From: Artocarpus heterophyllus
Lineage: Eukaryota > Streptophyta > Magnoliopsida > Rosales > Moraceae
DNA: 64,000 nt
Reading direction: 5' to 3'
Assembly (NCBI GenBank): GCA_025403435.1
Contig: CM046343.1
Span: 25,972,543-26,036,542 of the forward strand
Below are positions 49,916 to 61,273 of the stretch, piece by piece (position 1 is the stretch's first letter; every line of letters begins with the position of its first letter). The notes under the pieces are model-generated. The model was not told the DNA's origin, made no database searches, and saw only the letters and a program-made list of their open reading frames with translations. The position numbers and the translations under genes are program-made.

Positions 49916-50859
49916 GGGAAAAAGAATGCTCAGATGAATGCTTCAACACACCAAAAAAAAAACACTTTATTCCTTTTACACGTCGTTTTTCTTTGTAAAG
50001 GATTTCTTTATATCGTTTTTCTTTTTTATTAAGCCAAACTATTATATCCTTCACTGCAAAACCAAACTATTTGATTCCACCAAAAAAAAAAAAACACGCT
50101 GTGATGAGCGGTTTTTCTTTGTAGCGTTTTTTTCTTTTTATTTTTTTTAACGAAAAATAAATATATTAGCGAGCTTTGCTTTTTAATTATTAAGCTACAC
50201 CTCTTGACTACACATGATTCGTATACTAACACGATTCGCTTTTCTTTTTCGTAAATCTCACCAACAATAACTTATATAATTTGCTTATATTAAACAATAA
50301 AAATTGAAGAAACAACGTAGTTTTTCGTTGGGATAAATTTTTTGGGGTAGAAAGTGTAATGCGTATTTTTTTTAATTTTTTAAAAGTACTTTTACTAATA
50401 ATAGTAATACAAAATTTTAATTAAAAAAGCTGTAAAAAAAATAAGATGTTAATAAAGCACTTTTCTTTTTCTTTTTTTCTTTTTTTAAATAGCAATACTT
50501 AATGGTATGCATATGGATGCTTTTATGTCCATGTCCATCCTTTTTTGACAGATAGAGTCAGTGATGTCTTCTATGTCCATGTTCATCCTTAAATCATCAT
50601 CATCATCATCGTCATACGTTAGAAACTGAATTTTTAGAGATACACGAATTCCACGTTCAATTAGAAGGATAAGCATAAGGGGATCTTTATAAATATCATC
50701 TTTTAAAATTTATTTTGTATAAATATTATATATGTTTATTTATAATATAACTTAATATATAATATTATGATAGTGTGGCATAAATTTTTCTAAATATGAC
50801 ATAAATAAACATAATTTTTAAAAATATACACAACATGTAATTTTCTCTAAACATGAATG

Positions 50860-53800
50860 TAAGCCCATCTAATTTACATTCTATGGTAGTTACATTTTCT
50901 TTTTAATTTACATTTCTGTATTAATTAACATTTCAATGCACGTTCAATTAGTATGGAAAAGCACTGAACCCCATCTGATTAACATTTTATAGTAGTTAAC
51001 ATATTCCTATTTAATTGACATCTTTTTGAACGTTAGCGAAAAGATTCGAACTTTTTAACTTATAGTGGATTCAAGTGTAGAATTAAGCTTCAACAACGCA
51101 ATTAACAATTTTATAAAAGTTAACATTTTGTTTTAGGGTGTGGTCACCAATCAATAACCTAATATGGGGAAAGAGAACAAAGTTTCTAATTTTGAGTTCA
51201 TTTTAAACTGCTTTTATAGACGAGCATTGACATTCTTAAGGTTTCTACGGCAAGTTTGGGTGTTTGGTATATTATGTTTTTTGTTAGTAGATTTTAAACT
51301 ATTACATGTCGAACTTGAAAACTAGATCATGGTTGCTTTTGTACAGCCGCTTTTACTTTTGTTGTTCGAATTCACTAATTTATCCTTAATAATAAACTAT
51401 AATTTTCAATCTCCACTTTTTAAATAATTTTTAGAAGGGAATAAATTTTTTTTGGAGTTAGGACATGCAGTGAATATTTTTTTTTTTTTGAATACCTTTG
51501 TCCTTAAAAATAATTTTATTAATTATATGTGATGTTCGAGAGATGAGGTAAAATTATACGCTTAGAACCTTTACATTATAGTAAATTTTTAGTTGTACAC
51601 CATTTGTGGTTAAAACTGTATTGTTGTAACCACAACCTCAAACAGTTTTATAGTAATAAAAAAATTTCATTTAAAAAAAAACATGTAAAAAAGAGAATAA
51701 GGTGTCAACAAACTCACTTTTTTTTTAAGGATTAAGACTAATTGTATGCGTATGGATGCTTTGATGTCCATGTTTACCCTTTTTTAACACAAAGTCTACG
51801 TAATGCACTTGGAGGAGGGGAATATTGGCGCGACGACGCCGACAATGGATTGTAGTAAATGTCCATTTTTTCAATACTAACCGCCGTAAATGGAAGATTT
51901 TGATAATATTTGTAGAAAATAGTAATTTTATGGTATAAATAATTTATTTACTTCTTATTTATAATATAAATAATTTTTATTTATATAATAAATAAATTAA
52001 AAATTTAAATATTTTATTTACCTTTTGTTAATAATATAAATGATTCTCATTCACACAGTAAATAAATTTACATTGTGTATATGCTATTTACTATGAATAT
52101 ATTCAAAACTTAATTTATATTTTAAAAAGTTTTAAAACTATATTATTTTCCTTATTTTCCTTAAAAGAAATTAGGAAACTTGACATAAGAGTTCAACTCT
52201 TAATTTCTAAAAAAAATTTGGAAAATTTACCTCCTAAACTTTATGCCTATTTTTGTTGAACTTTTTTTGTAGCAATTAAGTCTCTAAACTTAGCTAAGTG
52301 TGACAACTAAGTCCCTCATCACAAACATTTGTCAAAATTGAGATAAAAAACCATCATGTAAGATACACAGACACATTTAGAAGGAAAGAGGTGGAATTTC
52401 GAGTACTACAATTAAAATATACACATAAGCCAACAAAATTGTTTAACAAATCATCAATAATGATTTATTTTTTCTTTTCTTTTGTTTTTTTTTTTGGCTT
52501 GAAATTGAACTATTTGACCCTTATTAGAAACAAATGAGATACATAAGTGTTTTAAATATGTTATGTGTGTCTCACGTGATTGATCGCTATCCTAATTTTG
52601 AAGAAAGTTTGTGACATGAACTTAGGTATTATATTTTGTTAAGTTTAAAGACTCAATTGTTTCCAAAAATGTTTGAGGACTATATTACAAATATATAGAA
52701 AATTTAAGAGGCCAATATGTCAAAAATACAAAAAAAAAAAAAAAAGAAAAGGAAAGAGTTTCAATCTTAGTCGGATAAGAATGCAGTTAGTCATGAGTCG
52801 TGCCCAACAAACTCAATTCGATGCTTTTACCCTTCGTGATCGGGTTCTTAAATTATTTTTTTATTATTTTCTTTATTTTTTTTTTAAATAATTTTGGCAT
52901 AGAAATTGATTTTTTGGAAAGATAATTACACGAATTCCACTTGTTTAATTAGCAAGGGATAAGCGGTAAACGTAAATCCATCTAATTTCTCGAGAGAATA
53001 AGAAAAATATCAGGTTTTTAAAACTTTGTAAAAATAAATATTATTTTTTGAAAATATTTAAGAATATAGCATATTTATGATATAAATAACTTATTTACTA
53101 TATAAATAAGATATATTTACATTCTAAATAATGTGTATAATTTTTTATTTTTTATAATTTTGGCATAGAAACCGATTTTTTGGAGATAATGACACGAATT
53201 CCACATGTTCAATTAGTAAGGGATAAGCACTAAACGTAAATCCATTTAATTTATTGAGAGAATGAAAGAAATGTTAGGTTTTTGAACTTTTAGAAGTAAA
53301 TGTTAGGTTTTGAAAATATTTAAATAGATAGCGTATCTATGATTAAATAACTTATTTACTTTGCAAATAAGAGATATATACATTATGAACAATGAGTAAA
53401 TACATTATTTACACTATAAATCTATTTATCATGTAAATAATAATTATTTGCGTAGTAAACAAAAAGGTAAATAAATTATTTACACCATAAATTTGACATT
53501 ACTATAAATATTTTCTAAAACTTGCTATTTGTTATAATTAGTTTTAAAAAAATGACATTTCTTACAATTCCATAATTTATATTCTATAGAACTTACATTT
53601 TCTTTTTAATTAAACATTTTTGACAATCTATAATAGTTAGCATATTCCTTTTTTATTGACATCGTTTTAAACTTGAGTGAATTTAAATTCTATAGTTTTT
53701 TAGTAGAAAACCTAGGTCAATTTGTCCTCTATTCATCCGACTAGTGGTGTGAATAGTAAGGCTACCTTCACAACCTTCTCACTTTTGTCCCTAATGTTGT

Positions 53801-54400
53801 AGTAAAGTAGGGCGGTTCACTTAAGTTGCTCAACCGCCCCCCTTAGCCTTATACTCATGACGCGCTATAGAACCTCCACCGTGTCAAGGGACCAAGCAAG
53901 GCATAGCTACCGACATAGGAGCCGACTTGGCGTCAACTACTTCATGTCACACTAGAGTGATCAAATATATGGTTCCACATGTTTTTACCACTTCTCCGTT
54001 TATTTCCGAATACTCATCGTGAAACGTCATGAGCAACAGGATGTTGTGGTATGGGATTCAAGTGTAGAATCAACCTGCAACAACTTAATTAACAATTTAA
54101 TAAGAGTCAACATTTTTTCTTTAGGGCAAGTTCTCTAATTAATAATTTCATATGGGGAAAGAGAATAAATTATCTAATTTTGAGCTCGTTTGACATTGCT
54201 TTTAGATACAGGTTTTTACATTCTTAAGGTTTCTACAACAAGTTTGAGTGTTTCGAATATTATGTTTTTGTCCATTAGATTTTAAAAACTATTGCTTGTA
54301 GAATTTGAGAAGTTGGTCACGGTTGCTTTCCGAAACTACTTTTGTTGTTCAGATTCCCTAAAGTATTCTAGGTAATAAACCGCAATTTTCAATTTTTGAG
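50860..54400. repeat. Duplicated block, one copy carrying a 358-bp insertion
   Basis: Copy A (about 50860-51420) and copy B (about 53560-54400) are collinear: both contain TTAACATATTCC-like, GGATTCAAGTGTAGAAT, ATATGGGGAAAGAGAA, ACATTCTTAAGGTTTCTAC and ATTATGTTTTTNGT-like words in order. Copy B is interrupted at about 53696-54053 by a GC-richer, unrelated sequence. Short words at 50495-50545 also recur at 51728-51785, so the wider region is a composite of repeated pieces. Confidence 0.75.
52888..53420 (+). repeat. 266-bp imperfect tandem duplication
   Basis: The units start at 52888 and 53154, each with ATAATTTTGGCATAGAAA, then ACACGAATTCCAC, AAGGGATAAGC, AACGTAAATCCAT and AAATAACTTATTTACT. 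Similar words occur at 34140-34445 (same orientation) and 51850-52130 (inverted), showing a dispersed family. It is noncoding. Confidence 0.7.
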
Positions 54401-55799
54401 TGGCTCTTTTATGAAATTTGATCATTTTTCAATCTACCCCCTTTATTCAAATCTACAACAAATGAAAACAATATATATTTTTACATGTTTGCTTAAAGAT
54501 TATAAATTTTATCGCAAATTATTTAATAAATACACAATACGAAATTCATAAAAGAAATTCAAGTTTTAAAGTTATATTATTTTATGCAAATATGCAAATT
54601 TATCATTTTGTGTAAAAGTGGTTTATTTTTTTGACATCTTTGAGATGATAAAATTATTTTTTTATTAATTTTTTGTTGTAAAAAATATATTAATGTTGAC
54701 TTTTAGAAGTTATAAATAAAAGTAATTGCAAATATGTGTGCTAAAATATTTTATAAAAAACGAAAAAGTGCATCTATGTTATCAATATACATGTCAGCTT
54801 TATCCTAAATTTGTTAAATACAAATTTTATTTTTGGAATTCACAATAATTCTAAAAAAAAAAAAAAACCTACCAACTTTTGTTACAGGTACTGTGAACTA
54901 GCAACACGACTGGCAATAATACAAAGTTTGGCAACAATAGATCCGACTTATTAATTCAGTTTCGATTGAACCTGATATCTAACAAGTCATAAAAAAAAGG
55001 GCCAGGTTCGAACAATTCATGGTGCGTTTGTTTCGTGGTTCGAATCACAGTTTGAATCATTTTACTACAGTATTTTCTCTCACAAAAATTTAATTCTTTA
55101 TTCAAATAGTCGAACCAAACGGGCTTTCAGTCTAAATTATCATCCTTGTTTTGCGACAATAAAAATACTTTTTTTTTCTTTTCTCTTATGATTAAAACTT
55201 AAAAATGTCACAATTGTTTTTTTTTTTTTTTCAATTTTGATTATGACAGTTCTTCTTTCTCCGTTTGTATTGGCCATGAAAATTTGTAATATACATTGAC
55301 ATTTTTTAGGTTTGTTTAAAAAGTCCTTTTGGTTTAAATGAATCTTTTCAACATCTATCCAAATACTAATTCAACTTATTCCAATTCCAATACAAATTTA
55401 CTATTTCAAAAACTAATCCAAACACTAATTTGAATTGAGAATCTCAACTCAAGCCACTAAATCTAATCTAAATCAAATTAGTTTAAACTAGTTCGGTCTG
55501 AACCGACTATTCAAATGCTTCTTGAAGTAGTTCAACGTAACAACAATGGCAAACTTACACTTTCTGAATATAGTTGGCTTCTCTTATAAGCCAACGATAA
55601 ATTCCTCGATAAGGTGAACTTAATTGTCACCTCAGTCTTTTTCTTTTTAAATTTTATTTTATGGGAACCTAATTCCCATCTAAACATTGTACCAAAATAA
55701 AGTTCCTTTTTCGTAAAAAAAGAAAAGTAACTACATCTTTTTGCTAAGTATGTTAGCTATTTTCTCTACTCAAAAATATTTTTGTAACACATTTAATAC

Positions 55800-56585
55800 T
55801 AGAGATGCCAAATAGGTTGGTCCGGCCTAACCCAACGCATTTAATTTAGGCCCAAGTATGCCTCATGTCATGCTTGAGGTTGCCCATTTATTTATCGCAC
55901 TATGCTAGGCATGACCCAATTAATTTTTGCAGCATCAAGCCTAGCCCATGATCTATTTATTAATAGGTCGTGCTCATAAATTCCTTGGGTTGTGTTCATC
56001 TCCATATCGATGTTCGTACTTTTTGTTGTAGTTTTAGTTCTCAATGTGTCTTTCCCTTGCGTAATGTTAAATTTTTAAAAAATGAAAACAATAAATTGTA
56101 ACAAAAAAAGTGCATTATTGATAAAAAAAAAAAAAAGCTTTTTCCGAGGACAACAACATTGTAGAATCTTGTATAGTGTGGTTTCCATTATTTAGTTTTT
56201 TATATAAATTAAAGAGGATAAGAATATATTGACAATTAATAATTTACTAACAACAAAGACTCTATTTGATCTTTTTTCATTTCTTAATCAAATTTATTAG
56301 AAATTTAGAACTTCTTTATATAAAAATATTTATAAAAATATAAAATATATTAGTAAAATTAGTTTTAAATTGCATATTTTAATTGTGCTTATAATTATTA
56401 TGCTTTTAACGTGTTTGTGCCGGGCTCTTGTTGTGTCGTGCTCTAAACATGCACAAGCCCAACCCATTTAATAAGCAGAGATAAGCTATGCCTATTTAAT
56501 AATAGTGTCGTACTGTGGCATGCCTGCTTTTTAACATGTCGTGCTCGTGTTGGTCCATTAACCCCGTCTCATTTTAACATCTCTA
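55800..56585. mobile_element. Older hAT-like non-autonomous element
   Basis: The left end TAGAGATGCCAAATAGG and the inverted right end (reverse complement TAGAGATGTTAAAATGAG) share a perfect TAGAGATG terminus. Near both ends are GGCCTAACCC, AGCCCAACCC and CATGTCGTGC-type words, like the intact neighbour. The flanking 8-mers (TTTAATAC and TTACTCTT) do not match, so the target duplication has decayed or the boundary is slightly off. There is no transposase frame. Confidence 0.6.
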
Positions 56586-56606
56586 TTACTCTTTTTGCTT
56601 AGTAAT

Positions 56607-57325
56607 GTAGAGGCTAGAGATGCAAGAATGGACCAGCCCATATTAGAATTACCTCGGCTTAGCCCACACCATGGGCCAATTTTACGTGGGCCGAGCTAGG
56701 CCGTGCCATGGGCCTAGAATGGGCTAGCCCATTCGAGCCCATATACGAGTTAGGATGTGTAGGCCCATTTTAGCCCATTATGGGTTTAGATGGGCCTATA
56801 TAAGCATGTAATTTTTAATTTTTAATTTTTGAATCTTTAAACAAGCTAACAAAGATAAAAAGTTTGGATAGTTAATGGAAATATGAAAATGGATATTTTA
56901 TTTACAATTGCTTCATTAAAAACCTTTCCAAGGAAAATCCAATGGGACAAAAACCCTGGTAAGGAAAAAAGGGTACAATCAGGATAATTTTACATAAGAT
57001 GTTTACAAAATTACTAAAAAAAAAAAAACATTACAAATGAAATTGGGTCACAATGGGCCTTCGGTGGTCTAGCCCATTGTGAGCCTATATGGGCCTTACA
57101 CGGGCCAGGATGGACTGACTTATGATGGGTCTAAACGTGCCAGCCTGGCCCAGCCCAAGCCCGGACCGGCCCATGGGCTGATATATATTAACCCAACCTA
57201 ACCCACCAATATATATGAGCAGGGTTGTGTAGCGACAGGTTGTACCGGCCCGGCCTATCACTGTATCAGGATGGGCCCATACCAGTCCACGGGCCCCGAC
57301 CCATTGTTGCATCTCTAGTAGAGGC
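56607..57325. mobile_element. hAT-type non-autonomous element with 8-bp TSD
   Basis: The element (56615-57317, 703 bp) is flanked on both sides by the exact 8-mer GTAGAGGC (56607-56614 and 57318-57325). The inverted ends are TAGAGATGCAAGAATGG and, on the other strand, TAGAGATGCAACAATGG, 16 of 17 matching. An 8-bp duplication plus TAGAGATG-type ends is diagnostic of hAT transposons. About 200 bp at each end is crowded with TGGGCC, AGCCCA and CATGGGC words, whereas the middle is AT-rich and has no transposase, so it needs a partner enzyme. Confidence 0.93.
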
Positions 57326-59199
57326 TAAAATTGAATTGCATTTAAAAAATCATCTTCAATTGAATTTGTGCGGTCTATGTCACTTGCGAGTTAAAAGATA
57401 TCTTCAAATTAAAACGTTAGTACTTCGACATTTAAGTTAGTAAATGGAAGAAAACATAATACATATGAAGGAGAAAAATTGATAGAATATAATTATTATC
57501 AAAAATCGTAGTATTTAAGGAATTTATTATGATAAATGTGACAATTTCTAGATTGTAGTGCTTATTTTTCTATCCAACATTTAAAAAGGATAGATTTACG
57601 TATGGAAAAGAAATAATTTGTATTGCAGATAATTTAGTAATTTTTTTTTACTTGTTTTGGAACTTAATTACATCTATGAGAAAATTTATTTCCAATTCCT
57701 TTTATTAGAAAATAGTGATTTTCACTACTAAAATGACTTTTTCTTTTTTAAGTAAAAAAACTAAATCACATATTCTTGATTAATTAAATCGTGAATTTCA
57801 CTACAAAAATACTCTGCAAGACAACTTATAATATGTCTCTCAAATATAAAAGAACAAAAATCACACAAGAAAATAAGAAAATATGCATTTTCTTAGTGTT
57901 TTGCAATCAACGCATTGAGATTGCGGCGTTGAAATAGTACAAAATGCACTTTCAGGACAAAGAACTTAGTGCCTTAGCATTGGGTGTGTGGCGCCTGGGC
58001 ACCAGTTTGTCTAGGTGTTGGCACCATGGCTCCTACTCAACAACAACACCATTTCTAGTGTTATGTCCCTAGCGCCGTAGCACTCACCCGAAAAGTTATT
58101 TCAAATAATATGTCTTTTGAGTTGTTATGAACCGATGTATTGATTGTATTTATTAGCAACAGACATATATGTTGTAATAGTTAAATTATTTCACGAAAAG
58201 GATACATTTATGTGAAGGTTGCATTAAGTTTATATGGCTGCTTCGGTTCATAAAAATGACATCCTTACGTGTTATTAAATCTTTAAAAATTTACATATTT
58301 TATATCTTGTTCTGGTACATAATATTATTGCTAGATATTGTATTTGGGGTTTTATGTGGAGGAATTTACTGTCAAAACCGGTTATCAAACTTAGTAGTAG
58401 GGGCAGATAAAACCTTTACCCTATGTTTGGTAGGGAGAGAAAAAAATGAGAAAGAAAGGAATACTAAAAAGGATCGAAAAGATTTTAAATTTCTTTTTAG
58501 TTGTTTGGTATGATAAGAAAGAAAATGAATTTACCTCCACTTGTTTGGTATTAAAAGGAAAACAAAAAGGATGGAAAAAATATAGTTGGAACAATTTTTT
58601 CATCCACGTATTTTGATATCATATTATTGTTTAAAAAAGGTATGTTACAGACGATATTCAATATTATAGTCACTAAAATGTAACTTATAAGTATATTGAA
58701 ATTATATATGTGTATATATATAACCACCTTTGTATAATTGTATATATAACTAGTTTCGTTTAGAAAGCTTTTCTAGCAAAAAGAAATGCATTCGCTTGCA
58801 CACAAAAAAAAAAAAAAGGCAATTTTTTTTAACCAGGCCATGAAATGAGACGAAAGAACAATACTAAAAAAAATAAAAATAAAATATATAATCACGATGC
58901 CAACGTAGCGAACAAAATAAAACTAGCTTATCCCATTTGGTGTTTAAATTTTTGGTTGTTTGGATGATAATCTAGTAATTTTCCTTTGTTTATGTAACTA
59001 TATCATTTTCCATCTCAAAATCCATCCAATTTTTGGAGAAAAAAATGGTGGGACCTACTTGTTACTTTTCCACTTTATTTTTGTTTCATTTCAAATTTCT
59101 CTCCTACCAAATATCTGAACTTGTTAATTTCTATCCCAAAATCTCTCCAAATTTTTTTGCTTCCACTTCTCGTTTATACCAAACACAGGGTTAAAGAAA

Positions 59200-60475
59200 G
59201 TATTATTTGGCCACCGATAAAGGCCCAAGTCGATTACTGGGTCCATGAAGGCTCGAGACGGATCTTTGCTCGCATTTCTTCGATGATATTCTGGTAAACG
59301 CGCTTATCAAATGATACTCAAGAAGGGTAAAAAGTCAAATTGTGTCTAACATTTAAACTGAAGATCTCTAAGATAATGATAAGTACTTAATTTAATCAAA
59401 ATCCCAAGGACTCGAGATACCGAGATGGGAAAGCTCCATAAGAGATCACAATGGTGCAATCAAGCTAATTAGATAGGATATTATCTTGTATTTGATTCAA
59501 ATTGTAATTAAAGGATTAGATTGTGGCCGATCCAACTACTATAAATAGGGGTCAGCTCCAAGGAGTAGCCGTAGGTCCAGTTTTTGGCACGAACTTTAGC
59601 TTTAGCTTTGTAAACAGTTTTCTTATAGTAAAACATCCCATACCCAAGAAAACTTAGAGTAGATGTAGTTTTCCTTACTACTTATCTATGTCGTTTGTGA
59701 GTAATTATCTTGATGAGGAATTTAGAGAGATTCTTGTTTGACGAGTTTCATCCATCAATAATTAGAGCTAGAAAGAGGGCTCGGTGATCCTCCGATCATT
59801 CCAAAAAAATTCTCTCTTTGACGTAATCGCGAGACCATGTACTAAATCATCAGCCCAAAATTAGAACAACAATAATGCTCCGCCTCCTCAGGATGATGCT
59901 CGAGAAAACCTAAAGTGGACGCAGTCTTCAAATGAAGTGAGCCATTATGAATTTTTGTGTGTTCTTGTTATTTTTCCTTACTGCTTATTTATTTCATTTG
60001 TGAGTAATTATCTTGGTGAGGAATTTAGAGAGACTCTTGTTAAATGAACTTTTATTCGTCAATAATTGGCGCTAGAAAGAGGGCCCGATGATCCTACGAT
60101 TATTACGAAAAGATTCTCTCTTTGACATAATGGCAAGACCATGCACTAAATCATCAAACCCAAAGTCAGAACAACAATAATGCTTCGTCTCCTCAAGATA
60201 GTGCCTGAGAAAACATAAAATAGATGTAGCCTTCAATTAAAGTAAACCATTATGAATCTTTATGTGTTCTTATTATTTTTTCTTATTGCTTATTTATTTC
60301 ATTCATGAATAATTACTTCAATAATGAATTTAGAAAAATTTTTATTAGATAAGTTTTACTCGCCAAAAGAAAGTATTCTTAATTTATTTCGTTCATGAAT
60401 AATTACTTCAATAATAAATTTAGAGAAATTTTTATTAGATGAGTTTTACTCGCCAAGAGAAAGTACTCTTAATAC
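59200..60475 (+). mobile_element. LTR-retrotransposon remnant with duplicated leader
   Basis: CTATAAATAGGGG at 59539-59551 looks like an LTR promoter. Downstream come GTAATTATCTTGATGAGGAA, then ATAATTAGAGCTAGAAAG and AGGGCTCGGTGATCC. The TTGGCGCTAGAAAGAGGG at about 60066-60083 is the kind of sequence that follows the 5' LTR of plant Ty3-type elements. A 305-bp unit is repeated: 59669-59972, 59973-60277 and a partial third copy to about 60360. Two 90-bp repeats follow (60293-60382, 60383-60472). No gag or pol frame is present. Confidence 0.55.
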
Positions 60476-60868
60476 GCCTCAAACCCATCTTTGCCTTTAG
60501 ATTTTCTCAACCTTTGTTCTCTTTCTTCTACTTACAAATTCTCCAACAAATACAAAGACAAACCCAATTCACATATTTTGGATTTTTTTTGAGGTACCAC
60601 ATATTTTGGATTATGAATCTTTCAGATCACCAAACCATTCACAAAAATTCCAAATATCAACGTCAAAAAAATCAAGATTCCACAGTAGTGGAGACAGAGA
60701 TAAAGTCGTCTCGACGGCTCGTGAAGAACAAAATCCAGGCCAAACTAGCGAAAAAAAAAAAAAAGACCACAATTTCTTCCGTCCAATAAATTCCCCTTTT
60801 CTTTTCTTTAATCCCCATTATTTAAATTAAAATTTAATTCTTAAAAAAAAGATCGAATTAGGACTTGC

Positions 60869-60874
60869 CACGTG
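60869..60874 (+). promoter_or_regulatory. G-box upstream of the PRPP synthetase gene
   Basis: A palindromic CACGTG lies within GCCACGTGTA about 400 bp upstream of the assigned ATG. bZIP and bHLH factors bind such sites. Use of this copy is inference. Confidence 0.4.
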
Positions 60875-61243
60875 TAAATGCCCTAAAAAGGTCCTCGGAA
60901 TTTTCAAACTCTATTAATATCCTCATATTCGTGTTCCACGCTTCGCTTTACTAAGATTCGGGTGGGTCCCGCACGTTCTTTCATGAAGACCAAAAAAGCC
61001 GAACCCACTGGACCTTTACGCCGTATTCACTTTTTCTTCATATTTATGATTTTTATTTATAAATAAATCGGAAATAAGAATAAAATGGGTCAAAAAAGTA
61101 GAAATACGAAGGATCCTTATTTTCCGAATGTCGTGGAAGAACTGAAGACTTCCCCCCGCCATTGATAAAAAAGAGAGCTGCTTCTCTTCTAGTTGCACTC
61201 TCTCTCTCTACCTCCCTTTCTCTCTCTAAAGCCAAGGCCTCAA

Positions 61244-61252
61244 AAACCCTAA
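61244..61252 (+). promoter_or_regulatory. Telo-box in the PRPP synthetase leader
   Basis: AAACCCTAA lies 22 bp upstream of the ATG in a CT-rich 5' leader (CTCTCTCTCT stretches). In plants this word is frequent near starts of genes active in dividing tissue, which would suit a nucleotide-precursor enzyme. Function is inferred. Confidence 0.45.
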
Positions 61253-61273
61253 CCTTTCCATTTTCTCTCCGGC

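Larger units (their letters stand above)
39770..61200. other. 21-kb gene desert built from repeats
   Basis: No gene family was recognised on either strand. The first few hundred bases hold the 5' leader and promoter of the PEX gene. The remainder consists of MITE copies, a long-inverted-repeat element, degenerate tandem arrays (44.3-44.9 kb), a duplicated block (50.9-54.4 kb), two hAT-like elements (55.8-57.3 kb) and a duplicated LTR/leader-like segment (59.2-60.5 kb). A 111-codon minus-strand frame at 48097-48432 has slightly richer base composition but matches nothing I know. No intact transposase or polyprotein was found. Confidence 0.6.

Noticed and set aside
55025..55060. Possible tRNA because of GTTCGAATC-like T-loop wording
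   Set aside because: No cloverleaf or acceptor stem could be formed around it. The surroundings match the MITE core also found at 26.66-26.74 kb.
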